From G038396625 sp038396625 (lineage in GTDB: Bacteria > Bacillota > Clostridia > Peptostreptococcales > Thermotaleaceae): a DNA stretch of 64,000 bases. The notes beneath the pieces are model-generated. The model saw only the letters and a program-made list of their open reading frames with translations. It had not been told where the DNA came from and ran no database searches. The position numbers and the translations under genes were made by a program. Location: the NCBI GenBank assembly GCA_038396625.1, contig CP121688.1, forward strand, positions 3,782,001-3,846,000, read 5' to 3'. Positions 1-8,718 of the stretch are shown one piece after another. Numbering within the stretch: position 1 is the stretch's first letter; every line of letters begins with the position of its first letter.

Positions 1-573
1 GATTATCAAGGTAAAATACAGTAGAAAAGATTTCGCAATTCCCACCATGCTCGTTCCTAAGAAACCTCCGAAAAATATATAGGATATAATAAGTCCAATA
101 GTAAGTACTACTGCCAATCTCATTTCTACATGAAACATAGAAGTAAAGATTGCCACTGCTGAAAGCACCTGGCCTGTAATATGAATAAATATGGCAAAAG
201 AAGTCGTAATACTTGCAGCCATGCCTGCGTAAGGTCCATAGCTTTGACTTAAAAATTGAGATACCGTATCAACCTCTGCTCTTCTTAAGGGTCCTGCCAT
301 AAATAATCCTAAAAAGATACACGCAATGCTTGCCCCTAAGGTAAACCACATGGCATTGAAACCTTTTTGGAATGCTAGCTGGGCTGTTCCTATAGTAGAA
401 GCTCCACCAACAATGGTGGCAATAATACTTCCAGCCACCTGTGCACCATTTAACTTTCTACCTCCTACTGCAAAATCTTGGGATGATTTTACCTTTGTTG
501 TAGACAGAAATCCTAAATAGGATACGAGCAAAAGCGTTACACAAGTGCTTAAATAGTGAATGGGCGTAATCAT
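1..573 (-). CDS. Sodium:solute symporter (SSS family), N-terminal part
   Basis: The reading frame runs open from an ATG at 573 to the left window edge, giving 191 codons; the C-terminus lies outside. The translation begins with a hydrophobic helix, followed by a loop with DFAVGGRKLNG and then SIIATIVGGASTIGTAQLAF. This is the helix 1/helix 2 signature of sodium:solute symporters, with the glycine-rich GGAS stretch where sodium binds in the family. At least four more hydrophobic segments follow. The ribosome site is weak (AGAG about 8 nt upstream). The substrate cannot be read from this fragment, since the family takes up pantothenate, proline, sugars or acids. Family assignment is confident; specificity is unknown. 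Confidence 0.8.
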   Translation of the reverse strand, partial: MITPIHYLSTCVTLLLVSYLGFLSTTKVKSSQDFAVGGRKLNGAQVAGSIIATIVGGASTIGTAQLAFQKGFNAMWFTLGASIACIFLGLFMAGPLRRAEVDTVSQFLSQSYGPYAGMAASITTSFAIFIHITGQVLSAVAIFTSMFHVEMRLAVVLTIGLIISYIFFGGFLGTSMVGIAKSFLLYFTLII

Positions 574-969
574 TTCATCATCTCTTTTCTATGTATAAGA
601 TACCTTAATTTTTTATCTTTGTAATATTTTAACACTTTTTTATGGTTTTTTACAATCATGATGCTTCATGTAAATTGATAAAATAAAGTGTTATTAAGCA
701 AATACTTTCTCATGCTTTTGATTACGTATATTCCTGTATTATAAACGTGCTCATTTGTCATTGAAGTGATATTTTATGCTTGTGATTATTTTTGAATAAT
801 TATAAATATTATGATATATTATATTTAAGAATAATTCACCATAATTATGCATCTATTTCATCCCTTAATCTAGTCAAATATCATTTCTTGTTAATCTGCA
901 TAAAATATTTTAGCATTATTCTTTTGCTGTCTGTTTAATGTATGCAACATACATTTTGGAGGTAATTCC
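574..969. other. Intergenic region between divergent symporter and CLC genes
   Basis: About 400 AT-rich bases separate the divergent starts of the symporter and the first CLC gene. The only clear structure is a perfect 8-bp inverted repeat, AATGTATG-CAA-CATACATT, at 937-955, directly ahead of the GGAGG ribosome site of the CLC gene. It could be an operator or a hairpin affecting translation. No coding region or known RNA family was recognised. Confidence 0.5.
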
Positions 970-2250
970 ATGGCAAGCAAGATAAAAATAAATCCTATGC
1001 ATCAAAATGATTTTGGCTATGGCTTCATCAAATCTATGGTCATCGCAAGCATGGTAGGGCTTTTGGCAGGTACTGCCACAGCTGTATTTCTCACATTCTT
1101 GCATATGGGTGAAGATCGTATCCATCGGTGGAATGATTATTACTTACTTCTTCCCTTTGTCTTTTATCTAAGCAGTTTATTGGTAGTAAAATTTATTCCT
1201 AGCATGGAAGAATGGAGAACAGATAAACTGATTGCTCGCATACAAGATAATACAAAATCAACACATCTACGCTTCCTCCCTGTCAAGCTTGCTGCAGTCT
1301 TTATTGCCTTAATTTGTGGTGCTTCAGCCGGAAAAGCAGGGCCCTGTGCACAGATAGGGGCAGGGATTACCTATGGTTTAGCCAATTTCATTCATATTCA
1401 AGATAAAAACATTAGAAAATGGTTTATACTCTATGGCATTAGTGCTTCCTTCAGCGGCATTTTTGGTGCTCCCATTGCTGCAACGATTTTTGCTGCCGAA
1501 ATGCTGTGTACAAATATATTTTCTTGGAGATTGTTTGCTCCCATCTTTACAGCTTCCTACATTAGTTATCATATCAATAAGTTATTGGCTGTTCCTCCCT
1601 TAAGTGAACATGTCTACTTTTCAACTATTCATGAAGCAAATTTACTGATTAATCTTATCATCTTTGCTTTTTTTATGGGTCTATTGTCAATGTTCTTTCT
1701 CTGGCTACTTAAACAAGTAGAGGCCGTAATGCAAAAAATTAACTTACCGTCCCCTCCGAAAGGAATGCTTGGAGGGTTGATATTAATTACTATTGTTTAC
1801 ATAACAGATAGTACTGATTATATTGGTCTTGGTACAAATGTTATCAATCGTACTCTTTTAGGAGAGGCGGTGTTTTCTTTTGCATTTTTGTTGAAAATAT
1901 TTACTGTATGTATTACATTAGGAACCATAAAAAATGGTGGCCTATTAACCCCTGTGTTTTATATTGGTGCAACAGCAGGAAACACATGGAGTCAGTTAAT
2001 GGGATCGAGTCTACCTCTATTCTCTTGTATTGGAATGGTTGCCCTTCTTGCTCCTTGTACAAAGACTCCCCTCGCTGCCATAATATTATCTGTAGAACTT
2101 TTTGGAATAAAAGTAAGCGCCTATACCTCTATTGTATGCATTATCACCTACCTCATGGTTATAGATATTAGCTGTTATGCTCATTATTGTTTTCGTATAC
2201 GATCCATTCTTCAATTCATAAAAAAAGAGATTTTAAATAAAATTACATAG
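970..2250 (+). CDS. CLC-family chloride channel/transporter paralog with altered pore motifs
   Basis: A 426-residue integral membrane protein of the CLC (EriC-like) family, with about ten hydrophobic helices, starting at an ATG behind GGAGG. It is clearly homologous along its whole length to the protein encoded just downstream. Three family motifs differ from that neighbour. The gating-glutamate motif GKEGP reads GKAGP, so the acidic residue that gates and couples protons in CLC antiporters is alanine. The neighbour's GHGTEKVI stretch, where the selectivity-filter loop lies, reads EWRTDKLI. The glycine-rich GGSGGILTP loop reads IKNGGLLTP. It also lacks the neighbour's longer C-terminal tail. 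The frame is intact, so it is probably expressed. It may be an uncoupled conductance, a regulatory subunit, or a protein losing function. Confidence 0.85.
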   Translation: MASKIKINPMHQNDFGYGFIKSMVIASMVGLLAGTATAVFLTFLHMGEDRIHRWNDYYLLLPFVFYLSSLLVVKFIPSMEEWRTDKLIARIQDNTKSTHLRFLPVKLAAVFIALICGASAGKAGPCAQIGAGITYGLANFIHIQDKNIRKWFILYGISASFSGIFGAPIAATIFAAEMLCTNIFSWRLFAPIFTASYISYHINKLLAVPPLSEHVYFSTIHEANLLINLIIFAFFMGLLSMFFLWLLKQVEAVMQKINLPSPPKGMLGGLILITIVYITDSTDYIGLGTNVINRTLLGEAVFSFAFLLKIFTVCITLGTIKNGGLLTPVFYIGATAGNTWSQLMGSSLPLFSCIGMVALLAPCTKTPLAAIILSVELFGIKVSAYTSIVCIITYLMVIDISCYAHYCFRIRSILQFIKKEILNKIT

Positions 2251-2460
2251 CGTATACAATAAACTCCCCTCCATGCATCTGCTTTTCAGAGCTAATGTAT
2301 AATAAGTCTTTGTTCTCTAGGGTTATACTTCTTTGCTCTTGGATATGAGACTTTACAGAATCACTGAATAATAATAAGATATATAGTGGAACGTATACAG
2401 GATTCTGTATCTGAACCCTGTACATTGTTATATTTATTATTCTTCTTAGGAGGAGATTAT

Positions 2461-3813
2461 ATGAAACGCAAAATTAAAATGGACTTCGTAGAACAAACCT
2501 TGTTACTGGGTAGTGCCATCAAATGGATTGGACTAGCCATATTTGCTGGTATTAGTGTAGGTACTGTAACTGCTATATTTCTTCAATTATTGCATATCGG
2601 TGAATACAATGTACAAAAATTAAATTATTATTATCTGCTTATGCCTGTTGCTTTTTTCCTTAGCAGCCTTCTTGTCATCAAGCTAGCTCCTGATGCAGAG
2701 GGTCATGGCACCGAAAAGGTAATTGAAGCTGTACATCAGCGTGCAGGAAGAATCGATATCAAGGTCATCCCTGTAAAATTAATGGCCACCTTAATCACCC
2801 TTATTTCTGGAGGTTCTGCAGGTAAGGAAGGTCCCTGTGCACAAATTGGTGCAGGTATTGCATCTTTCTTTGCAAATCTATTTCGAATCAACGATGATAT
2901 GGATCGAAAAAGATTTGTGATTTGTGGAATCAGTGCTGGATTTGCAGGAGTTTTTGGTACCCCTGTTGCGGGCGCAGTTTTTGCATCAGAAGTATTGTAT
3001 ATAGGCAGGTTTTCTTATATTGTTTTTCTGCCCTCATTAATCGCTTCTTATGTTAGTTACTTTGTAAATAAAGCTTTGGGTGCAACGCATTTGGATTATT
3101 TTATTCAATTTGCTCCTATGAATCAAATCAAAATGTTTCTACATATGATTCTATTTGGTTTATTCATTGGTTTTTTGGCAATGTTATTTATTCGGACACT
3201 CAATCTTATTGAAGGATTTATTCATCAATTAAATCTTTATAAACCCTATAAAGGTATTTTAGGAGGTCTCTTACTGATCCTCATCGTCTATGTGACTGGG
3301 AGTAAGGATTATATAGGATTGGGAACATCTGTTATTGATACCGCCCTAGCAGGTCATCCGGTCAATGGTCTTTCTTCTTTTATGAAAATGTTTACTACAT
3401 CTATAACCTTAGGTGCTGGAGGAAGTGGTGGTATTTTAACTCCTATTTTTTATATTGGTACAACAGCAGGAAATGCTTGGGGGCAAATCATAGGTGAAAA
3501 TATTTCTCTCTTTTCAGCCATTGGTATGGTAGCATTTTTGTCAGCCTGCACCAACACACCTATTGCTGCCATACTCATCGCCATGGAATTATTTGGTGTA
3601 AAAATAGGCTCCTATGCATCAATCGCCTGCGTAATCAGTTATCTTATGGTCGGCCATAAAAGTGTATATCCTAGTCAAATACTAGTAGTCAACAAAACAC
3701 CTTCCATTGATAATGAACCAAATTGCGAAATTGGACAAGTTAAAAAAATAAAGCTTACAAAAGAGTACAAGGTTTTAAAACCACTTTTTAAAGATGAGGA
3801 TCACATTGCTTAG
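2461..3813 (+). CDS. CLC-family chloride channel/transporter
   Basis: A 450-residue CLC protein. The start at 2461 is chosen because TAGGAGGAG lies just upstream; an ATG at 2386 is in frame but has no ribosome site. The motifs are complete: SAGKEGPCAQIG with the gating glutamate, GHGTEKVIEA at the first filter region, GGSGGILTPIFYIG, and a late CTNTPIAAILIAMELFG helix. Both ends are longer than in the upstream paralog. It probably exchanges chloride (or another halide) against protons across the cytoplasmic membrane; the ion cannot be told from sequence. The two genes form a tandem duplication with a 210-bp gap and no terminator between them. A strong hairpin terminator follows this gene. Confidence 0.9.
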   Translation: MKRKIKMDFVEQTLLLGSAIKWIGLAIFAGISVGTVTAIFLQLLHIGEYNVQKLNYYYLLMPVAFFLSSLLVIKLAPDAEGHGTEKVIEAVHQRAGRIDIKVIPVKLMATLITLISGGSAGKEGPCAQIGAGIASFFANLFRINDDMDRKRFVICGISAGFAGVFGTPVAGAVFASEVLYIGRFSYIVFLPSLIASYVSYFVNKALGATHLDYFIQFAPMNQIKMFLHMILFGLFIGFLAMLFIRTLNLIEGFIHQLNLYKPYKGILGGLLLILIVYVTGSKDYIGLGTSVIDTALAGHPVNGLSSFMKMFTTSITLGAGGSGGILTPIFYIGTTAGNAWGQIIGENISLFSAIGMVAFLSACTNTPIAAILIAMELFGVKIGSYASIACVISYLMVGHKSVYPSQILVVNKTPSIDNEPNCEIGQVKKIKLTKEYKVLKPLFKDEDHIA

Positions 3814-3860
3814 CAACTTTTGTGAAAATATACCTATAATTCTTTACGTTGATAGAATAC

Positions 3861-3905
3861 AAAAAGGGTATCCATGCATTTATAGACGCATGGATCCCCT
3901 TTTTT
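3861..3905 (+). terminator. Intrinsic terminator after CLC genes
   Basis: Inverted repeat with arms ATCCATGC and GCATGGAT, extended by AAAAAGGG/CCCTTTTT and ending in a T-run. It terminates the CLC pair and could act in both directions. Confidence 0.85.
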
Positions 3906-4038
3906 GTACTTTGAAAAGTTTTCAATAATTTTTGATATTTTTTGAGCAATAAAGAAGGACTTTTATGACTAGTATAGAATATTATTTAATATTAGTAATA
4001 ATATTTTACCAATATTAAATAATTGGAGGGATGTTTCA
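3906..4038 (+). promoter_or_regulatory. Long inverted repeat upstream of the first class V aminotransferase
   Basis: Arms at 3981-3993 and 4011-4023 form an exact 13-bp inverted repeat. With one mismatch the repeat is 16 bp per arm (3983-3998 and 4006-4021) around a 7-nt spacer. In the gene's direction it contains ATTTAATAT-N13-TTACCAAT, the same motif and spacing found upstream of the genes at 16947 and 25222. A second small palindrome, TTGAAAAGTTTTCAA, lies at 3911-3925. The element ends just before the GGAGGG ribosome site, which suits an operator. The regulator is not known; PucR or the IclR protein of this window are candidates. Confidence 0.55.
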
Positions 4039-5217
4039 ATGTATAAAGAATTAAGTGTGTCTAAAAAGAATTTACTCGGTGCTGGTCCTAGTTCTGTAGA
4101 TCCAAAGGTGTTAAAGGCAATGAGTACCCCTTTAGTAGGGCATTTAGATCCTGAATTTCTAGTTATTATGAATGAAACCATGGATTTGCTCAGACATGTA
4201 TTTCAAACACAAAACAAATTGACCATGCCTATGTCCGGTACAGGTAGTTCTGGAATGGAAACTGTTTTCGTTAACTTTATCGAACCTGGAGATGATGTGA
4301 TCGTAGGCATCAACGGATTATTTGGTATGAGAATGGCAGATATTGCTAACAGATGTGGTGCAAAGGTACATCCTATTGAGGCAGAGTGGGGAAGAATTAT
4401 TGATCCAGATCAAGTAAAGGAAAAGCTTGACGCAACAGATGCAAAACTCGTAGCAATCGTTCATGCAGAGACTTCTACAGGTGTATGCCAACCACTAAAA
4501 GAAATCAGCAACTACTGCAAAGAAAAGGAAGCACTTCTAATTGCAGACTGTGTTACTTCTTTGGGTGGTATGCCTGTAAATATTGATGAGACTGGTATAG
4601 ATATTGCCTACAGTGGCACACAAAAATGCCTAAGCTGTCCTCCTGGATTGGCACCGATCACCGTAAACGATAGAGCCCTTGAAAAGCTGCGTAAAAGAAA
4701 AACCCCTGTCTTAAGCTGGTATTTTGATTTATCTATGCTGCAAAACTATTGGGGAAAAGAAAGATTTTATCATCATACGGCACCGATCTCCATGATTTAT
4801 GCATTAAGGGAAGCTTTAAAAATAGTCTATGAAGAGGGGTTGGAATCTCGATTTAAAAGACATCAACTTCATTCTAAGGCATTGGTTCGTGGATTAGAGT
4901 CCATGGGTATTGAAATGTTTGCTCAAGAGGGTCATCGATTGCCTATGCTAAATGCTTTTAAAATTCCTGCGGGCACTGATGATGTAAAATTGAGAAAATA
5001 TCTTTTAGAAGAGTTGGGTATTGAAATCAGTGGGGGTTTAGGAGCGCTTAAAGGAAAAATAGGGCGCATTGGTTTAATGGGGTATTCCTGCGATAAGTCC
5101 AATGTGATGGCTATTTTAAGCGGATTAGAATTAGCCTTTATGGCCCAAAATTACTGCATAGAAGGCAATATAGGTATTAAGGCGGCCGAAACAGTTTACC
5201 GTCAGTCCTGTTGCTAG
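4039..5217 (+). CDS. Class V aminotransferase, alanine/ureidoglycine-glyoxylate type
   Basis: A 392-residue PLP enzyme of the AGXT/PucG group. Signatures include LLGAGPSSVDP near the start, the MSGTGSSGMET cofactor loop, HAETSTGVCQP, the DCVTSLGG aspartate region and SGTQKCLSCPPG, which contains the Schiff-base lysine. The family transfers amino groups from alanine, serine or (S)-ureidoglycine to glyoxylate. With AllC, AllE and PucR encoded in the same window, a role in ureide-derived glyoxylate/ureidoglycine metabolism is likely but not proven. It stands alone between terminators on the plus strand, with a palindromic operator candidate ahead of it. It is clearly divergent from the second copy at 15.8-16.9 kb, so the two may differ in substrate. 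Confidence 0.85.
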   Translation: MYKELSVSKKNLLGAGPSSVDPKVLKAMSTPLVGHLDPEFLVIMNETMDLLRHVFQTQNKLTMPMSGTGSSGMETVFVNFIEPGDDVIVGINGLFGMRMADIANRCGAKVHPIEAEWGRIIDPDQVKEKLDATDAKLVAIVHAETSTGVCQPLKEISNYCKEKEALLIADCVTSLGGMPVNIDETGIDIAYSGTQKCLSCPPGLAPITVNDRALEKLRKRKTPVLSWYFDLSMLQNYWGKERFYHHTAPISMIYALREALKIVYEEGLESRFKRHQLHSKALVRGLESMGIEMFAQEGHRLPMLNAFKIPAGTDDVKLRKYLLEELGIEISGGLGALKGKIGRIGLMGYSCDKSNVMAILSGLELAFMAQNYCIEGNIGIKAAETVYRQSCC

Positions 5218-5224
5218 CAGTACG

Positions 5225-5263
5225 AAAAAAGATACTTCCCACAACTTGAGAAGTATCTTTTTT
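5225..5263. terminator. Bidirectional terminator between convergent genes
   Basis: Arms AAAAAAGATACTTC and GAAGTATCTTTTTT form a perfect 14-bp stem. It serves the aminotransferase on the plus strand and the NhaC operon on the minus strand. Confidence 0.9.
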
Positions 5264-5304
5264 ACTTAAAACAACACCTATCCTTTTTCATCTTCACTAA
5301 CCTA

Positions 5305-6711
5305 TTATTTCGCTTTCGCCTCCGCATCTTTTAGTTTAAAAATAGCAATGCCTGTAAATCCATAAATAATAGAAATAATTGGTACGGAATAATTCATGAT
5401 GACATAAGGTGCATACTGGAGTGTAGAAACGCCAAGTGTTGCAGAAAAGAAGCTCGCTCCAATTGTCCAAGGTATCAAACAATCCGTTAGGGTTGCAGAA
5501 TCTTCTAATATTCGGGATTGTACTCTAGGTTGAATACCCATTTCCTTATAAGTACTTTGAAACATTTTTCCTGGAATAATAATCCCCATATATTGTGTTC
5601 CCATCATCATATTTCCTAAAAAACACATAATAATATTACTTGCAACAAGAGAACCCACTGTTCGAATATACTTTAATAGTTTCTCAATAATTGCATCCAT
5701 TACTTCTAGTTTTTGGAGTACCCCACCAAAGGATAAAGCTACTAAGATTAAGGAAATGGACCACATCATGCTATTTAAACCACCCTTGGTTAATAACTTG
5801 TCAATGATCTCAATTCCTGTTTCAGATTGATAACCATAATGCATGGCATACAAGACATTTTTTACTGTAACGCCTTTTTGAAAAATCATTGCTAAAATCC
5901 CTGCTAACAATGCGCTACCAAGTAAAGTAGGAATAGCTGGTTTCTTATTTACAGCCAAAACAATTACCAAAATTGCAGGTATCAATAAAATAATATTAAT
6001 ATGAAATTGTCCACTAATACCATTTAATATTAATTCAATATTTTCTACATTCATGGCACTAGCTCCAGCATATTTAAAACCTAAAAATCCATATGCTATT
6101 AAAGCAATACTTAATCCTGGAATGGTAGTCCAAAACATACTTCGAATATGATCCCAAATGTCTGCACGGACGATTGCAGAAGCCAAGATGGTTGTATCTG
6201 ACATGGGCGACATCTTATCGCCAAAATAAGCACCCGTTAGTATCGCTCCTGCCACCATCGGATCAGGTAATCCTAATCCTTGCCCTATACCCATAAAGGC
6301 AATGCCTACTGTCCCAGCTGTACCCCATGCTGAACCTGTCATGGTGGAAACAATTGCACAGATAATTGCTGCCGTCACTAGAAAGAATTGAGGGGACATC
6401 ATTTTAAGTCCATAGTAAATAATTGTAGGTACTGTACCCGATAAAATCCATGTTCCAATAATCAGTCCTACCAAAGCCAATATAATCACTGGTTCCACGG
6501 CATCATTAATTCCTGCAGCAATTCCCTCTTGTATATCTTTCCATGTGTATCCTTTACGCAAGCCAATTATTGCTACAAGTACGATACTTAGCAATAGTGG
6601 TATATGTGCATCTAGACCCCAAAAAATGATACTAATACACATAATTCCTGCAGTGCCTAAAAGTACAAATAAAGCTAATCCAAAGGAAAGTTTCTGCTTT
6701 TCACCGGTCAT
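5305..6711 (-). CDS. nhaC: NhaC-family Na+/H+ antiporter-like transporter
   Basis: A 468-residue membrane protein with about eleven to twelve hydrophobic segments and the typical NhaC run TGSAWGTAGTVGIAFMGI, followed by GAYFGDKMSPMSDTT, which holds conserved polar residues of the family. The start ATG lies behind AAGGGGG. NhaC proteins exchange sodium for protons, and some members are amino acid or organic acid carriers (MleN, predicted tyrosine transporters). As the last gene of the Mo-hydroxylase/ammonia-lyase operon it may carry the substrate or product of that pathway rather than serve only ion balance; this is inference from position. A 289-bp gap separates it from the lyase gene. Confidence 0.85.
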   Translation of the reverse strand: MTGEKQKLSFGLALFVLLGTAGIMCISIIFWGLDAHIPLLLSIVLVAIIGLRKGYTWKDIQEGIAAGINDAVEPVIILALVGLIIGTWILSGTVPTIIYYGLKMMSPQFFLVTAAIICAIVSTMTGSAWGTAGTVGIAFMGIGQGLGLPDPMVAGAILTGAYFGDKMSPMSDTTILASAIVRADIWDHIRSMFWTTIPGLSIALIAYGFLGFKYAGASAMNVENIELILNGISGQFHINIILLIPAILVIVLAVNKKPAIPTLLGSALLAGILAMIFQKGVTVKNVLYAMHYGYQSETGIEIIDKLLTKGGLNSMMWSISLILVALSFGGVLQKLEVMDAIIEKLLKYIRTVGSLVASNIIMCFLGNMMMGTQYMGIIIPGKMFQSTYKEMGIQPRVQSRILEDSATLTDCLIPWTIGASFFSATLGVSTLQYAPYVIMNYSVPIISIIYGFTGIAIFKLKDAEAKAK

Positions 6712-7000
6712 CTTTAATCCCCCTTAATCAAAATTGATATAATTCACCTCATATTCATGTTTTCTTCTAGCAATTCAATTATTGAAAGTTTTCTTTCTAA
6801 TACGCTCATTTCTTTTTATTACATAATTCTCTATCATCCTCCCCTTCCTAAGTTTTAAATCTTCTCCTCTCCTTTCTTTTATTTGAAATTTTTTAAAAAT
6901 AATGAAAATTTTTTCGGTAAAATAAAGCCTAGAAGCAGGATTCATTTAAATACCTTTACGATTTAAATTTTTCTACCTCTAGACTTTTATTTTTAACTAG
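6712..7000. other. Long gap inside the lyase-antiporter operon
   Basis: The 289 bases between the lyase stop and the NhaC start are T-rich on the plus strand. They contain no ORF, no clear hairpin terminator and no recognised riboswitch. An internal promoter for nhaC cannot be excluded. Confidence 0.4.
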
Positions 7001-8614
7001 CTATAATAATTTTCCGATTGCATCTTCTACTTGTTTGGCTACTACACCACTTTTTGCAAGGACAATTGCTGGTACTGATTGATCAGGCATATAAGTATCT
7101 TTGAATGCAGGTTTTACATCCTCACGAATTCTATTAAATGCTGCCATTGTCCCCTTTCCTAGTTTAAATTGTCCTAATTGCTCTTCTGTTAATGAAATGG
7201 CTTCTGCAGCTATCATATACTCAATGCCCAGTATCTTATAGACATTTTCGATTACCATTCTTGCCTTCCTACTAGCCCATGGTGCCATACTCACATGGTC
7301 CTCTTGATTACTCTTTGTTGGAATTGTATCTACACTTGCTGGAAAGCATAGTGCTTTATTTTCTGATGCAATAGCTGAAGCAGAGCACGCAATAATGCCA
7401 TAACCATAATTTAATCCTGTAGGCTTTCCTGCTAAATTTGGAGGTAATCCATAGCTTAATGTTGGATCAAGCAAAGTAAATATCCTTCGCTCTGAAATAT
7501 TTCCAATCTCTGCTATAGACATGCTCAGAATATCCATGGCAAAGGCAATAGGTTCTCCATGAAAATTTCCCCCACTTAAAAACTCTAATTCTCCTTTTTC
7601 ATTCCAAAATACTAATGGATTATCTGTCGCTGCGTTAATTTCATTCTCTAATATTTTTCTTATATATTCTAAGTTATCTCGAACAGAGCCATGTACTTGA
7701 GGAATACATCTGAAAGAATACGGATCCTGTACCCTAGGTTTATATTCCTTATGCAAAACATCATGGTCTAGGTGGACTTTTCTAGCTTCCTCTGTTACTC
7801 TCTCACTTCCTTCTACAATCTTACGAATATTATTTGCACATTCTATTTGTCCCTTTTGTTTTCGTACTTTCTGAATTCTTTCATCAAATGCAGACATCTC
7901 TCCCCTTATGGCTTCTAAGCTTAGTGCCGCTGATACTTCTGATTCCTTGATCAATTGTGCGCCATCATAATAATTTAGCACTGCCATTCCAGCAAACATT
8001 GTAGTCCCATTAATAAGTGCAAGGCAATCTTTGGCTTTTAATTGATACGCAATCGGTGTAATCCCTGCCTGTTTTAATGCTTCTGGAGCAGACATGCGCT
8101 CTCCCTTGTAAAAAGCTTCTGCCTTTGGATAACCAATTAAAACAGATACCATATGAGCTAATGGGGCTAAATCTCCACAAGCCCCTACAGATCCTTGTAT
8201 CGGAATGACAGGATGAATGCCCTTATTTAGCATTTCAGTGAGTCGGTCAATTACCTCTATCCTCAACCCTGAAACTCCTTGACAAAATGCATTCAATCGT
8301 ACGACCATAGTTGCTCTTACCACTTCTTCAGAAGCAGGTTCTCCTACTCCTCCACAGTGCGACATGACAATATTTGTTTGAAAAATATCGTTTTCCTCCA
8401 TATTAATATTAATATACTTCAGCTTTCCTACCCCTGTATTAAAACCATAAGTAGGAGGTGAGGAGGGGTTCATCCAATGTTCTTCGATATACTTTCTAAC
8501 ACGAATAATCTCTTCTCTGCTTTTTTGCGCAATTTCCACTGGTACAAAATCTCTTGCAACACTTATAACCTGTTCAATCGTTAATGAATTACCATCTAAA
8601 ATAACTTTTTTCAT
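7001..8614 (-). CDS. hutH: Histidine ammonia-lyase-like enzyme with Ala-Cys-Gly MIO triad
   Basis: A 537-residue member of the aromatic amino acid ammonia-lyase family, which forms the MIO cofactor and removes ammonia from histidine, phenylalanine or tyrosine. Visible motifs are TYGFNTGVGKL, GSVGACGDLAPLAH with the MIO triad at 145-147, QDPYSFRCIPQVHG, GGNFHGEP and SNQEDHVSM. His86 in MSHCGG and the SENKAL glutamate match histidine lyases rather than Phe/Tyr lyases. The normal Ala-Ser-Gly is Ala-Cys-Gly here. A Ser-to-Cys change at this position in Pseudomonas HutH is reported to still give active enzyme, so activity is plausible. No urocanase, imidazolonepropionase or formiminoglutamase lies nearby. 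Start behind AAAGGAGG. Histidine is the best-guess substrate. Confidence 0.85.
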   Translation of the reverse strand: MKKVILDGNSLTIEQVISVARDFVPVEIAQKSREEIIRVRKYIEEHWMNPSSPPTYGFNTGVGKLKYININMEENDIFQTNIVMSHCGGVGEPASEEVVRATMVVRLNAFCQGVSGLRIEVIDRLTEMLNKGIHPVIPIQGSVGACGDLAPLAHMVSVLIGYPKAEAFYKGERMSAPEALKQAGITPIAYQLKAKDCLALINGTTMFAGMAVLNYYDGAQLIKESEVSAALSLEAIRGEMSAFDERIQKVRKQKGQIECANNIRKIVEGSERVTEEARKVHLDHDVLHKEYKPRVQDPYSFRCIPQVHGSVRDNLEYIRKILENEINAATDNPLVFWNEKGELEFLSGGNFHGEPIAFAMDILSMSIAEIGNISERRIFTLLDPTLSYGLPPNLAGKPTGLNYGYGIIACSASAIASENKALCFPASVDTIPTKSNQEDHVSMAPWASRKARMVIENVYKILGIEYMIAAEAISLTEEQLGQFKLGKGTMAAFNRIREDVKPAFKDTYMPDQSVPAIVLAKSGVVAKQVEDAIGKLL

Positions 8615-8718
8615 GATTGTTCCTCCTTTATATTTTCTTTCATTTTTTAAGCAATGACATTTTATTATGGAAATTTTTTACTTTCCTATCCATCCCCTAC
8701 ATTCTTACAAAATTTTTA

